From contig NZ_VTHJ01000008.1 of the NCBI RefSeq assembly GCF_008386495.1, forward strand, positions 1-64,000: a stretch of 64,000 nucleotides of DNA, read 5' to 3'. Position numbers and translations under genes: made by a program. Positions 42,751-51,226 of this stretch are shown piece after piece (position 1 is the first letter of the stretch; each line of letters begins with the position of its first letter). The notes beneath the pieces are model-generated. The model did no database searches. It saw only the letters and a list, made by a program, of their open reading frames with translations, and had not been told where the DNA came from. Source of the DNA: Streptomyces tailanensis (GTDB lineage: Bacteria; Actinomycetota; Actinomycetes; Streptomycetales; Streptomycetaceae).

Positions 42751-43263
42751 ATGATCAAGGACCGTGTGAACCGAGTGACCGGCGCGCGCGTGATCAGGAC
42801 CGCGCTCCCCGCCGAGGCCCAGGACATCACCGCGCTGCACGCCCGCGCCCGGGCGACCTACTACCCGGACGGCGCCCCCGACGACGGCACGGACTGGCTC
42901 GCCTCCTGGCAGCGGGCCATCGAACGCCCGGACGGCCACGTGCTCTGCGCGGTGGAGCACGGCCGGATCGTAGGCATCGCATCGTTCCGTACGGCGGACG
43001 GCTCACCCGCCGACACCGTGTACCTCGCGCAGTTCCACGTCGACCCCGACCAGTGGCGCCGCGGCACCGGCCGCGCCCTGCACGCGGCCTGCGTGGAGGA
43101 GTGGCGCGCGGACGGCAAGCGCACGGCCGGCCTCTCCGTGCACATGGACAACGACCGGGCCCGGGCCTTCTGCGCGGGTCTGGGCTGGACCCCGGACCCG
43201 CACCATCCGCCCGCCCCGGGCGACCACCACCTTCTGCTCACTTTCGAGGTGACCGGGGAATGA
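42751..43263 (+). CDS. GNAT family N-acetyltransferase
   Basis: A 170-residue GNAT enzyme. VIRTALPAEAQDITALHARA is strand 1 and helix 1. YLAQFHVDPDQWRRGTGRAL contains the acetyl-CoA loop (RRGTGR). LSVHMDNDRARAFCAGLGW is the conserved C-terminal part. The start is uncertain: ATG 42751 is used, while GTG codons a few residues later are possible and the open frame before 42751 is repeat DNA. The acceptor substrate is unknown. Confidence 0.78.
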   Translation: MIKDRVNRVTGARVIRTALPAEAQDITALHARARATYYPDGAPDDGTDWLASWQRAIERPDGHVLCAVEHGRIVGIASFRTADGSPADTVYLAQFHVDPDQWRRGTGRALHAACVEEWRADGKRTAGLSVHMDNDRARAFCAGLGWTPDPHHPPAPGDHHLLLTFEVTGE

Positions 43264-43342
43264 GCCGGGCTGCTTGAACGTTCACCAACCGTAGAAGCGG
43301 AGGGCATCTCCGCACCCGTACGACCTGGAGAGAGCTGACACC

Positions 43343-44059
43343 ATGCGCGTCGAGATCTGGAGCGACATCGCCTGCCCCTGGTGCTACGTGGGCAAGGCCC
43401 GCTTCGAGAAGGCGCTCGCGGCCTTCCCGCACCGTGACGGCGTCGAGGTGGTGCACCGCTCCTTCGAACTCGACCCGGGGCGCGCCAAGGACGACATCCA
43501 GCCGGTGCTCACCATGCTGAGCAAGAAGTACGGCATGAGCGAGGCCCAGGCCCAGGCCGGCGAGCACAATCTCCGCGAGCAGGCCGCCGCCGAAGGGCTC
43601 GACTACCGTGCGGAGGGCCGTGACCACGGCAGCACCTTCGACATGCACCGGCTGCTCCACTTCGCCAAGGAGCAGGGGCGGCAGAGCGAGCTGCTCCAGC
43701 TCCTCTACCGGGCGAACTTCGCCGAGGAGCGGTCCGTGTACTCCGGCGCCGACGAGTACCTGATCGAGCTGGTCGTCGAGGCAGGGCTCGACGAGGACGC
43801 GGCCCGCAAGGTCCTGGCCGACCCGGCCGCGTACGCCGACGCCGTCCGCGCGGACGAGCGGGAGGCCGCGGAGCTGGGCGCGAACGGGGTGCCGTTCTTC
43901 GTGCTGGACCGCAAGTACGGGGTTTCCGGGGCGCAGCCCGCGGAGGTCTTCGAGCGGGCGTTGGTCCAGGCGTGGGGTGAGCGGCCGCCGTTGAAGCTGG
44001 TCGAGGCCGAGGCCGCCGAGGCCTGCGGGCCCGACGGATGTGCCGTGCCGCAGCACTGA
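43343..44059 (+). CDS. DsbA family oxidoreductase (FrnE-like)
   Basis: A 238-residue thioredoxin-fold protein with an inserted helical domain. The active site CPWCYVGKARF is near residues 12-22, and ANGVPFFVLDRKYGVSGAQP has the conserved cis-proline region. There is no signal peptide, so it acts in the cytoplasm as a disulfide or mycothiol-linked oxidoreductase. The tail ends ACGPDGCAVPQH with an extra CxxxxC pair seen in actinobacterial members. GGAGAGAG precedes ATG 43343. Confidence 0.88.
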   Translation: MRVEIWSDIACPWCYVGKARFEKALAAFPHRDGVEVVHRSFELDPGRAKDDIQPVLTMLSKKYGMSEAQAQAGEHNLREQAAAEGLDYRAEGRDHGSTFDMHRLLHFAKEQGRQSELLQLLYRANFAEERSVYSGADEYLIELVVEAGLDEDAARKVLADPAAYADAVRADEREAAELGANGVPFFVLDRKYGVSGAQPAEVFERALVQAWGERPPLKLVEAEAAEACGPDGCAVPQH

Positions 44060-44165
44060 CCCCTGGCTGATCAGTGCAGGTGGGGCGGATCCATAAGCGT
44101 TGCTTGGGTCGTCCTCGTAAATATTCGCAATGGACGGGGAGGTTTCCGGGGCCCACAGTGGTCCC

Positions 44166-45218
44166 ATGGAGACCTTCGAGAGCCTCGTCCGTGCCGAGTT
44201 CGCCCCGAAGAACACCTTTCTGAACACCGCGAGCAGCGGGCTGCTCCCCGCCCGTACGGTGGCCGCCCTGCGGGAGGCCGTGAGCCTCCGTGCCGAGGGC
44301 AGACCGCTGGACCCGCTGCACGCCGATGTGGAGGCCGCCCGCGCCTCCTTCGCCCGGCTGGCCGGAGTCCCGGTCGGCCGGGTGGCGGCGGGGTCGTCGG
44401 TCACCGCCCACACCGGGCTGGTCGCCGCCTCGCTGCCCGCGGGCGCCGAAGTCCTCACCGCCGAGGACGACTTCAGCTCCGTCGTGAACCCCTTCCACAC
44501 TCGCGGCGACCTCAAGGTGCGCATCGTGCCCCTGGAGCGGCTCGCCGAGTCCGTGCGCCCCGGCACCGCGCTCGTCGCGGTCAGCGCCGCCCAGTCCGCC
44601 GACGGCCGCATCGCCGACCTGCCCGCCCTCCGCGAAGCGGCCCGGGACCACGGGGCCCGGACGTACGTCGACTTCTCCCAGGCCGCCGGATGGCTGCCGA
44701 TGGACGCGGACGCGTACGACTACACCGCCTCCATCTGCTACAAGTGGCTGCTCGGCCCGCACGGGGCGAGCTTCCTCGTCGTGCCGGAGGACTTCGGCTC
44801 CCTGACGCCGGTCCTGGCCGGCTGGGTGGCGGGGGAGAGGCCCTGGGACAGCTGCTACGGACCCGTCACCGAACTCGCCCACTCCGCCCGCCGGTTCGAC
44901 CTGCCGCCCGCCCTCTTCAGCTACGCCGGACTGCGCCACTCCCTCGCCCTCGTCGAGGAACTCGGCGTGGACGCCATCCGCGCCCATGACCTCGCCCTCG
45001 CCGACCGCTTCCGCGCGGGCCTCGCGACCCTCGGCCACGCGCCCCTGCCCGCACCCGGCTCGGCGATCGTGTCGGTGCCCGGACTCGGCCACCGCCAAGG
45101 CGAGTTGAGCGCGGCGGGCATCGAGGTCTCCAACCGTGCGGGCAACCTGCGCGCCTCCTTCCACCTGTACAACACGAGCGCGGACGTCGATCGGATCCTG
45201 GACGTCCTGTCTTCGTGA
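44166..45218 (+). CDS. class V aminotransferase family PLP enzyme
   Basis: A 350-residue fold-type I PLP protein. FLNTASSGLLPARTVAAL is the N-terminal signature, YVDFSQAAGWLPMD carries the PLP-binding Asp and Gln, and SICYKWLLGPHG the Schiff-base lysine. The C-terminus has GIEVSNRAGNLRASFHLYNT with the substrate-binding arginine. It resembles cysteine-desulfurase-like or isopenicillin-epimerase-like proteins of unknown substrate. ATG 44166 replaces an upstream start that adds unconserved residues. Confidence 0.84.
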   Translation: METFESLVRAEFAPKNTFLNTASSGLLPARTVAALREAVSLRAEGRPLDPLHADVEAARASFARLAGVPVGRVAAGSSVTAHTGLVAASLPAGAEVLTAEDDFSSVVNPFHTRGDLKVRIVPLERLAESVRPGTALVAVSAAQSADGRIADLPALREAARDHGARTYVDFSQAAGWLPMDADAYDYTASICYKWLLGPHGASFLVVPEDFGSLTPVLAGWVAGERPWDSCYGPVTELAHSARRFDLPPALFSYAGLRHSLALVEELGVDAIRAHDLALADRFRAGLATLGHAPLPAPGSAIVSVPGLGHRQGELSAAGIEVSNRAGNLRASFHLYNTSADVDRILDVLSS

Positions 45219-45263
45219 ACCACTGGCGCGAGCCGGGCCGGGGCGCTAGGAAGGGCACCAGGG

Positions 45264-45872
45264 GTGGTGGTGCCGGTGGAGCCGACGCTCGAACAGCCGT
45301 CCATCGATGTGGAGTTGCATCGGCGGCTGGTGTACGGGGACGAGTCCGCGTTGCGTGAGGCGTACGCGACGTACGGGGGACTCGTCCGGCGGGTGGCCGT
45401 CCGGGTCACCCAGAGCACGGCGGCGGCCGAGGACGTGGCGCAGGAGGTCTTCGCGCAGCTGTGGAGCAGACCGTATGGCTTCGACCCGCGCCGGGGCTCG
45501 CTGCGCACCTGGCTGTCCATGCTCGCCCACCGGCGGGCCGTGGACTGGGTGCGCAGCGAGTCCCGGCACCGCAAGGACGCCCGCGCGGACGACTCGGCGC
45601 TCGCCGCCATCCCCGACACCGGACCCGGCCCGGACGAGGCGGTCGTCGACCGCGAGCGCTCCCTCCTGCTGCACACCGCCCTCGCCGAACTCCCGCGCAC
45701 CCAGCGGGAGGTGGTCCACCTCGCCTACTTCGCGGGCCGCACCTACCGCCAGGCCGCCGTGGAACTGGGCATACCCGAAGGCACCGCGAAGACCCGGCTG
45801 CGCTCGGCCCTGCGCAAACTGGCGGAGTCCCTCGCGGATCCACCCGACCCGGCGTCTGTGAGGGGCGCGTGA
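45264..45872 (+). CDS. ECF sigma factor, SigK family
   Basis: A 202-residue group 4 sigma factor. Region 2 is VAVRVTQSTAAAEDVAQEVF with LRTWLSMLAHRRAVDWVRSE. Region 4 is LPRTQREVVHLAYFAGRTYR with LGIPEGTAKTRLRSALRKLA. The likely start is GTG 45264, with AGGAAGG before it; GTG 45267 and 45276 are alternatives. It precedes an anti-sigma-like protein by about 75 bases. Confidence 0.86.
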   Translation: MVVPVEPTLEQPSIDVELHRRLVYGDESALREAYATYGGLVRRVAVRVTQSTAAAEDVAQEVFAQLWSRPYGFDPRRGSLRTWLSMLAHRRAVDWVRSESRHRKDARADDSALAAIPDTGPGPDEAVVDRERSLLLHTALAELPRTQREVVHLAYFAGRTYRQAAVELGIPEGTAKTRLRSALRKLAESLADPPDPASVRGA

Positions 45873-45948
45873 TGGGGCCGTGCGGGATGTACCCGGACAT
45901 ACGGGCCGTGCGTATCGTCGGACCGGCAGGGCGAAAGGGCGGCGCGCG

Positions 45949-46980
45949 ATGACCAACGACCACGACGGCGTACGGGGGCTGCTGGCCGCCTGGGCGGTCG
46001 GCGCGCTCCCACCCGGCGACGCCCGGACGGTCCCGCCGCACCTGGCCGGGTGCGAGAGCTGCGCGACGGAGGCCGAGCGGCTCCGGGACACCGTACGACT
46101 GCTGGACGGAGGGCCGTCGGACGGCCGACCACCGACGAGTGCCCTGAACGGGAGCGGGAGCGCCGACGGCGCCCTGGCCATGGCCCTCCGCTCCCGCGGC
46201 CCCCGCACACCCGGGGTCGCCCCGCACGCGGCCCCGTACGCCGCCGCCGTCGCCGGACTCCAGGCGCTGGTACGGGAGTTGGACGGCCGCTGGGGTACGC
46301 CGGTCGTGCACGACTGGGACGCGCAGGCCACCGTCGCGCACCTCATCGCCGCCGACGAACACCTCGCCGTGGCACTCGGCGTCGCACCACGCCTGCCCGC
46401 CTCGCACATCCCCGAGGGCACCCCCGCGGGGGACGCCTGGGACCGGCGCACCGCCGACGTCATCGCCCACGAGCACACGCGTACGCCCGAGGAGACCGTC
46501 GCCACCTGGGCCGCCCAGGCCGCCGCGCTGCTGGCCACACCCGAGGCCTGGGACCCCGAACCCGCCGCGCGCGCGGTGACCGTGATGGGCCTGCGGCTCC
46601 CCGTTACCGACCACTTCGTGATCCGCGCCTTCGAGGCGTGGATCCACACCGACGACATCGGCCGCGCCCTGGGCCTGCCCGTACCGCCACCGCCCGACAA
46701 GCACCTGGACCACCTCGTCCGCCTCGCCGTCCGCATCCTCGGCCTGGCCCTCCACGACGCACCCCCGGTCCTCTTCGAGGTCACGGGCCCGACCGACACC
46801 AGCTGGGTCCTCGGCTCCGGGGACGATCCCGTCACCGCCGAACTGACCCTTGACGCGGTCGACTTCTGTCTCCTGGTCGGCGGCCGCTACGCCCCGGCCG
46901 AGGTACCGAGGGCCGAGACGGGCGACACGGGGGCGGTACGGAACGTACTGGAGACGGCGGCAGCGCTGGCGTGGCTGTGA
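45949..46980 (+). CDS. zinc anti-sigma domain fused to a maleylpyruvate isomerase-like domain
   Basis: A 343-residue soluble protein. Residues 8-55 hold the zf-HC2 motif PPHLAGCESCATEAERL (Hx3Cx2C), as in ZAS anti-sigma factors. From about residue 95, LQALVRELDGRWGTPVVHDW, AHLIAADEHLAVALG and FVIRAFEAWIHTDDIGRAL form a mycothiol-dependent maleylpyruvate isomerase-type domain. It follows a SigK-type sigma gene, so the first part likely binds that sigma factor and the second may sense thiol or redox state. The sensing idea is inference. Confidence 0.8.
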   Translation: MTNDHDGVRGLLAAWAVGALPPGDARTVPPHLAGCESCATEAERLRDTVRLLDGGPSDGRPPTSALNGSGSADGALAMALRSRGPRTPGVAPHAAPYAAAVAGLQALVRELDGRWGTPVVHDWDAQATVAHLIAADEHLAVALGVAPRLPASHIPEGTPAGDAWDRRTADVIAHEHTRTPEETVATWAAQAAALLATPEAWDPEPAARAVTVMGLRLPVTDHFVIRAFEAWIHTDDIGRALGLPVPPPPDKHLDHLVRLAVRILGLALHDAPPVLFEVTGPTDTSWVLGSGDDPVTAELTLDAVDFCLLVGGRYAPAEVPRAETGDTGAVRNVLETAAALAWL

Positions 46981-47277
46981 GGCCGTGAGCACAAGACAGG
47001 GCCGGGCGGTCTCTGTGTCGGCCAGGCCCGCCGCGCGCAGCTCACGGGCGAGTGCGATCCAGTCGCCTCGCTCATCAAGCTCGTACGTCTTGAGGCAGGT
47101 GGATGCAGTCGATGATCTATGGATTACGCGGGCCTGAGACCTTCACCCGGGATCGCCTGCTGCGTGGGAGCTGACGGCGGGAGGCATTGCGCGCCTTGCC
47201 GATCGGCGGCGTAGCAGCCACAGTGGGTCACAGGCGACTGACACCCCGTCGCCGTTCCCCAGGCTCCGCACTCGTCG
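46981..47277. other. gap with a possible decayed coding remnant
   Basis: On the minus strand, 47100-47010 reads KTYELDERGDWIALARELRA and continues AGLADT, which looks like real protein but has no start and runs into random sequence. It may be a leftover of a gene lost at the edge of the accessory region. No RNA gene or promoter was recognised in the rest of the gap. Confidence 0.25.
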
Positions 47278-47847
47278 CTACTGGTGCAGTGGTTTCCGCA
47301 GCATCGTGGCGAAAACCGGCGAGTCATTGAATGGCTGCTGGGCGCCGATGTCCCGATACCCCCAGGATTCGTAGACCGCCTTCAGTCGGCCGTTGGAACG
47401 GGTGGGGTCGACGAGGAGCGTGGCCCGCTCCTCGGTGCGCTCGGCAAGCAGAGCCTCGTGCAGTAGGCGGGAGGTCCCCGCGCCCGCCGTACCTCGGAAC
47501 GCCTCACGGACCAAGACCTCTTGGACAGCGAAGGTGCGGCTGCCGGTCTCGCGGGTGAAGTTTTCGGACTGGGGCTCTCGCATCGAGGACCACCACAGCG
47601 ATCCGCGCATGAGTGGCGAGCCGAAGATGTAGCCCGCCGGCTCGTCGGCCTGGTAGGCGATGATGACCTCCCAGCCGTCCCGGGACGCGTAGCTGGTCAG
47701 GCGCTCGTCGAATCGGTCCACGGCGTTGAAGGGGTCGTCCATCAGCCCGAACTGGGTGCGGACCTCCACGTGGATGTCGAGGATGAGCTGCCGGTACTTG
47801 TCCACGTCGCTGGTGCGCAGGAGGTGCAGGGAGCCGGTGTCCGTCAT
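47278..47847 (-). CDS. GNAT family N-acetyltransferase coupled to an XRE regulator
   Basis: A 189-residue acetyltransferase-like protein. IAYQADEPAGYIFGSPL is the core strand, FAVQEVLVREAFRGTAGAGT holds a variant acetyl-CoA loop (RGTAGAGTS), and AVYESWGYRDIGAQQPFNDS is the typical end. Its ATG shares the ATGA overlap with the stop of the upstream XRE gene. Such XRE-GNAT pairs are common in Streptomyces; the substrate is unknown. Confidence 0.8.
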   Translation of the reverse strand: MTDTGSLHLLRTSDVDKYRQLILDIHVEVRTQFGLMDDPFNAVDRFDERLTSYASRDGWEVIIAYQADEPAGYIFGSPLMRGSLWWSSMREPQSENFTRETGSRTFAVQEVLVREAFRGTAGAGTSRLLHEALLAERTEERATLLVDPTRSNGRLKAVYESWGYRDIGAQQPFNDSPVFATMLRKPLHQ

Positions 47848-49118
47848 GCGACCGCCGTTCGGTAGAAAGCCTGCCAGTCGCGGGCCTCGGGGTTTCGGGG
47901 GGCGAGGGTGGTGACCTGTTCGGTGAAGCGGTCCAGGAGTCCGCGAACGCGAGCGTGCCGCATCATCCCCTCGGGGATGCAGTGTGCGGTGGCCACAGCC
48001 TGTTCAAGGTCTTGCTGACCGAGCTGTGCGACGGCGAGGTTCGCGCGTAGGAGGGCCTTGTTGCGTTGGAGGTCGGGCCGTACGTACGCGAGGCTGCGGT
48101 GTGCGTGTTTCTCGGCCTCGGGCCAGCGGGCGAGTTGCATGCTCGTGACCATGGCGAGGTGATCATGCTCGGCTTGGTCGTAGTAGTGAATCCAGGTCGG
48201 GCGGTTCTTGTTCGGGTCGGAGCGCTCGAGTGCCTTCTGGGCCAGGTCCAGGTAGCGCATGGCGCTCCTGTCGTCGCCGAGCTCGGCGTGGTTGACCGCT
48301 ATACGGGACATCGAGAGCGAAGCGAACAGCGGGTCACGCCGTGTGATGGAACACGTCCGGGCCCTTTCGGCTGCGGCCAAGGCGTCGGCCGGGCGGCCCA
48401 GGTGCCGAAACAGAACGCTGGCGTGGCCCCATACGCGGAACTCGGTGGCCGGGTCCCCAGAGAGGCCAGCGAGGCGGATGGTTCTGTCGAGGTGGTATTC
48501 CGCCGACTCGAAGCGCTCACCGTCGATGGCTGCCCACATGGCGCTGTTGGAGAAGGCCGCGGCAACCGTATACAGCTCGGAGCGGATACGGGCTGACGAG
48601 GTGTTCGCCTGCTGGAGGCCGATCACGTTGTCGGTGATGTCCGCCGCCCGCTTCTCCAGCTCCCGGGTGCCGCCCTGCATGCTCTCTGCGGTGGTCCAGG
48701 CTACGAGTTCAGCCTTCAACACCTCGACGTCATTGGAGTTGAGGCGGTGGCGTCGGGGCCCTGTGAGAGTTGGCGTCGTAGCGGAGACACCAGCGGCGGT
48801 GGCCGCGGCCAGAAAAGTGCGGCGATACAAGTCGTCGTCCTCGGGTGCTGGGGAAGGGCTTGAGTTCTTTCTCCCCCGGGGGGTGAAGCCTAACGCTGCG
48901 GCTGGAAGGCCCGTGGTCCTCTCCAGCGCGGTTCTCAACAGAGCGTTGGGGGACCGGTGTTCACCCTTGAGCAGTTTGAAGACGTGTCTCTCGTTGACTG
49001 TGCCCGGGTGGCCGGTCAACTTCTCGATTTCCGTGTTGACCAGGGCCGTTACCTCCCTGACCTTCAGCTTGTGCGTCGTCATCCATGACGCGAGCGCCTC
49101 GTTCCGTGTCCCCGGCAT
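47844..49118 (-). CDS. XRE-type transcriptional regulator with TPR-like repeats
   Basis: A 424-residue regulator. An N-terminal helix-turn-helix (NERHVFKLLKGEHRSPNALL) is followed by a linker with LYRRTFLAAATAAGVSATTP and then about 300 residues of helical TPR-like repeats (FRHLGRPADALAAAERARTC, LAVAQLGQQDLEQAVATAHC). Such proteins are pleiotropic regulators in Streptomyces and may bind peptides or small molecules through the TPRs. A perfect inverted repeat lies 18-36 bases upstream of its start, suggesting autoregulation and control of the divergent genes. Confidence 0.82.
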   Translation of the reverse strand: MPGTRNEALASWMTTHKLKVREVTALVNTEIEKLTGHPGTVNERHVFKLLKGEHRSPNALLRTALERTTGLPAAALGFTPRGRKNSSPSPAPEDDDLYRRTFLAAATAAGVSATTPTLTGPRRHRLNSNDVEVLKAELVAWTTAESMQGGTRELEKRAADITDNVIGLQQANTSSARIRSELYTVAAAFSNSAMWAAIDGERFESAEYHLDRTIRLAGLSGDPATEFRVWGHASVLFRHLGRPADALAAAERARTCSITRRDPLFASLSMSRIAVNHAELGDDRSAMRYLDLAQKALERSDPNKNRPTWIHYYDQAEHDHLAMVTSMQLARWPEAEKHAHRSLAYVRPDLQRNKALLRANLAVAQLGQQDLEQAVATAHCIPEGMMRHARVRGLLDRFTEQVTTLAPRNPEARDWQAFYRTAVA

Positions 49119-49135
49119 AACAGAACGTTAGAGGG

Positions 49136-49154
49136 ACTCGTCGAAACGACGAGT
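49136..49154. promoter_or_regulatory. perfect inverted repeat upstream of the XRE regulator
   Basis: ACTCGTCG, AAA, CGACGAGT is a perfect 8-base dyad located just before the XRE start (49118, minus strand) and upstream of the divergent gene set. It is a good operator candidate for the regulator. Confidence 0.55.
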
Positions 49155-49283
49155 AAAGGGATGGTCAAAACGGCAGGGTGCTTGCAGGCAACTCGGGGTC
49201 GATACGGCAGCGACAACGGCAGCGGTGCGGCGGTTGGCTGAATACCCAAGGACGAGCACCACCGTGGACCAGGGAGTCCCCCG

Positions 49284-49358
49284 ATGCCCCACCCCAGAGA
49301 TGCAGGACCAACCAGCGCCCTACTGGCTCCGGCCGCGTCCGAAGGAGCGGTGCGGTGA
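49284..49358 (+). CDS. 24-codon leader ORF coupled to the next gene
   Basis: ATG 49284 follows GGGAG and the ORF ends at TGA 49356-49358, which overlaps GTG 49355 of the next gene as GTGA. The peptide starts MPHPRDAGPTSALL and has no recognisable domain. Its value is probably translational coupling. It could be non-coding, but a similar arrangement recurs at 50037. Confidence 0.35.
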   Translation: MPHPRDAGPTSALLAPAASEGAVR

Positions 49359-49954
49359 CACCCGCTGCCCCGCTGTCGCCAGTTCCGTTGCGAGGGGAAG
49401 AGCGGGTTCGCCGCACGGCAGTGGAGGCGTGGATGTACCAGGCGGCCCCGTCCCGGGAGGTGGCCGCCAAGGACTGGACAGATCACGGCGTGACGCTGCT
49501 AAAGGCCGGCGTCGTGTGGGACGCGGTCCGCGTGCCGTACGCCATCCTCGGCCAGGGTCTCGACCGCGAGACCGCCCCGGACACGTTGCGCTGGCGGATG
49601 AATGAACTGGGGCTCACCGGTCCGGCCTTCTGCGACCCGTACCGGCCGTACGTCTACTTCCTCGTACCGCCGGAAACCGACCAGCAGTGGCCCCGCACCC
49701 TCGCTCCAGCAGGCATCGAATGCCTCGGCGGCACCCAGCCATACATCCACCATGTAGGGGTCCCGCGCCTGAACCGGACCGCACCGCCCGGTCTGTATTG
49801 GCTGCTGCTCCCGGACAACACCATCTGGCACGCCGACCCGCAGCGCCTGGAGCAGGTTCTGTGCGCGCAGTTGGCCGAGGCAGCGAAGCAGGAGACGGCC
49901 CCCGACGGTCAGCTCGCCGGCTCACCGAACGTGCCCCCGCTGGGCACCGCATAG
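49355..49954 (+). CDS. unknown protein, possibly related to the bifunctional primase/polymerase N-terminal domain
   Basis: A 199-residue protein starting at GTG 49355 with GAAGGAG seven bases upstream. Its middle reads GVVWDAVRVPYAILGQGLDR, then GPAFCDPYRPYVYFLVPPET, APAGIECLGGTQPYIHHVGV and PPGLYWLLLPDNTIWH. The pattern of a strand with aromatic residues followed by a VPP loop and a G-rich turn recalls prim-pol N-terminal domains found on actinobacterial mobile elements, but catalytic aspartates are not evident. The long frame before 49355 is not supported. Confidence 0.6.
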   Translation: MTPAAPLSPVPLRGEERVRRTAVEAWMYQAAPSREVAAKDWTDHGVTLLKAGVVWDAVRVPYAILGQGLDRETAPDTLRWRMNELGLTGPAFCDPYRPYVYFLVPPETDQQWPRTLAPAGIECLGGTQPYIHHVGVPRLNRTAPPGLYWLLLPDNTIWHADPQRLEQVLCAQLAEAAKQETAPDGQLAGSPNVPPLGTA

Positions 49955-50036
49955 ACCGGCGTCGGCCGCGTGTGGTCCTTCCCAGGGCGCGCGGCCGACG
50001 TCTTCCCCACCTTCCCCCCATCACCGGGAGAGAGAC

Positions 50037-50102
50037 ATGCCCGAACTCCTCCTTCCCCAGAGCCTCCCTGTCCGTCCCACGGTCCCCGCAGCGGGGCCGT
50101 GA
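50037..50102 (+). CDS. 21-codon leader ORF coupled to the next gene
   Basis: ATG 50037 has a strong GGGAGAGAG five bases upstream, and its TGA (50100-50102) overlaps ATG 50102 as TGATG. The peptide is MPELLLPQSLPVRPTVPAAG plus Pro. Its upstream sequence and first codons resemble those of the real gene at 50570 (GAGAGAGAGCATGCTCGAAC there), so it may be a truncated duplicate start retained for coupling. Confidence 0.4.
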   Translation: MPELLLPQSLPVRPTVPAAGP

Positions 50103-50500
50103 TGGTCGCAGTGATGAGTGACGTCGCCGCGCCGCTGCCGAATCTTCAGTGGCGTACCGGCCCCGAGGTGCTCGAAGCGCTCCAGTGGGCGCTGCTCCGT
50201 TCCCTGGCCCTTGAGTCTCTCGACCATCAACTGTTCGAGGACCTGGAGGCTGTGCTCGGCGAGCACGCGCACCCCACCTCGTGGCAAATCGTCGCCATCG
50301 CGGAGCGGCTTCGGGAGGCGACCACGAGGCTGGTCGAGTTCGTGCCGTACCTCGTGAGGCCGTATCCCCTCGACGAGATCATGCGTCTGGTCGACCTGAG
50401 TGCCGAGCACCCCATCTCCGAGCACGCGCATGGTCACGTCCGCCGGTTCGCCCTGGCCGTCCTCGCGCTCATCGACCTGGTGGGAGATGACGCCACATGA
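50102..50500 (+). CDS. small helical protein of unknown function
   Basis: A 132-residue acidic, mostly helical protein. Segments are LQWRTGPEVLEALQWALLRS, LESLDHQLFEDLEAVLGEHA and FALAVLALIDLVGDDAT. There is no signal peptide, metal site or known motif. ATG 50102 is chosen because TGATG couples it to the preceding short ORF; ATG 50114 is an alternative. It belongs to the accessory set between the XRE regulator and the GntR array protein. Confidence 0.55.
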   Translation: MVAVMSDVAAPLPNLQWRTGPEVLEALQWALLRSLALESLDHQLFEDLEAVLGEHAHPTSWQIVAIAERLREATTRLVEFVPYLVRPYPLDEIMRLVDLSAEHPISEHAHGHVRRFALAVLALIDLVGDDAT

Positions 50501-50569
50501 CACGCGCTCCTCCTCGATGCGTCCGGCCGGTCCATTCCACTTTCCACCTCCGTCACCGCGAGAGAGAGC

Positions 50570-51226
50570 ATGCTCGAACGCCTCACCTACAAGGGCCATC
50601 CCGTCCCCTACATCGCCGCATGGAGCGGCGAGCGCCTGCCACAACCGGGCATCGTGACCGCCGCCGACGGCATCGCCTTCAAGGGCGCAGTCGCCGCCAA
50701 CGGAAACGCCCAGGGCCGGGACCCGAACGGGGTGCTGTGGCAACGATGGGCGCTGCGCCAGGGCGACGGGAAGCCCGAGTACAGCGTGGTGCACGGGCCC
50801 CGGCAGCGGCGCGCGATGCGGAAGTTGTTGTGCCAGGTGTGCGGCGGCGCCTCGGACCATGACGCGCAGGGCCACCTGTGGCTGCTGGAGGACTACCGGG
50901 GCGTGGCCGGCTGGCCCGAGAGGGAGGTCACGACGCATCCGCCGGTGTGCAACTGGTGTGCGCCTGTGGCCGCGCGCCTATGCCCGCACCTGGAGAACAA
51001 GGTCGTGGCGGTCCGTGCCGGTGAAGTGGTCGTTGATGGCGTGCACGGCAACCTCTACGAGCGCGGCAGGGGGCCGCTGCCGGTCGTGAAGGAGAAGAAG
51101 AAGGTGGTGTTCACCAGCGACTGGCGTGTGAAGTGGATGCTCGCCAACCAACTGGCGGCCACCCTCACGAACGTCACGATCGTCGACCTGCCCGGGGTGG
51201 GCGCACGAGAGGGGGCCGCTGCATGA
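50570..51226 (+). CDS. zinc-ribbon-like protein of unknown function
   Basis: A 218-residue protein. The N-terminus MLERLTYKGHPVPYIAAWSG is followed by CQVCGGASDH near residue 88 and PVCNWCAPVAARLCPH near residue 126, two CxxC pairs likely to hold zinc. The C-terminal third is basic and helical (EKKKVVFTSDWRVKWMLANQ). GCGAGAGAGAG precedes ATG 50570. The next gene overlaps by ATGA, so the two are co-translated. A nucleic-acid role is plausible, but the family is not recognised. Confidence 0.62.
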   Translation: MLERLTYKGHPVPYIAAWSGERLPQPGIVTAADGIAFKGAVAANGNAQGRDPNGVLWQRWALRQGDGKPEYSVVHGPRQRRAMRKLLCQVCGGASDHDAQGHLWLLEDYRGVAGWPEREVTTHPPVCNWCAPVAARLCPHLENKVVAVRAGEVVVDGVHGNLYERGRGPLPVVKEKKKVVFTSDWRVKWMLANQLAATLTNVTIVDLPGVGAREGAAA

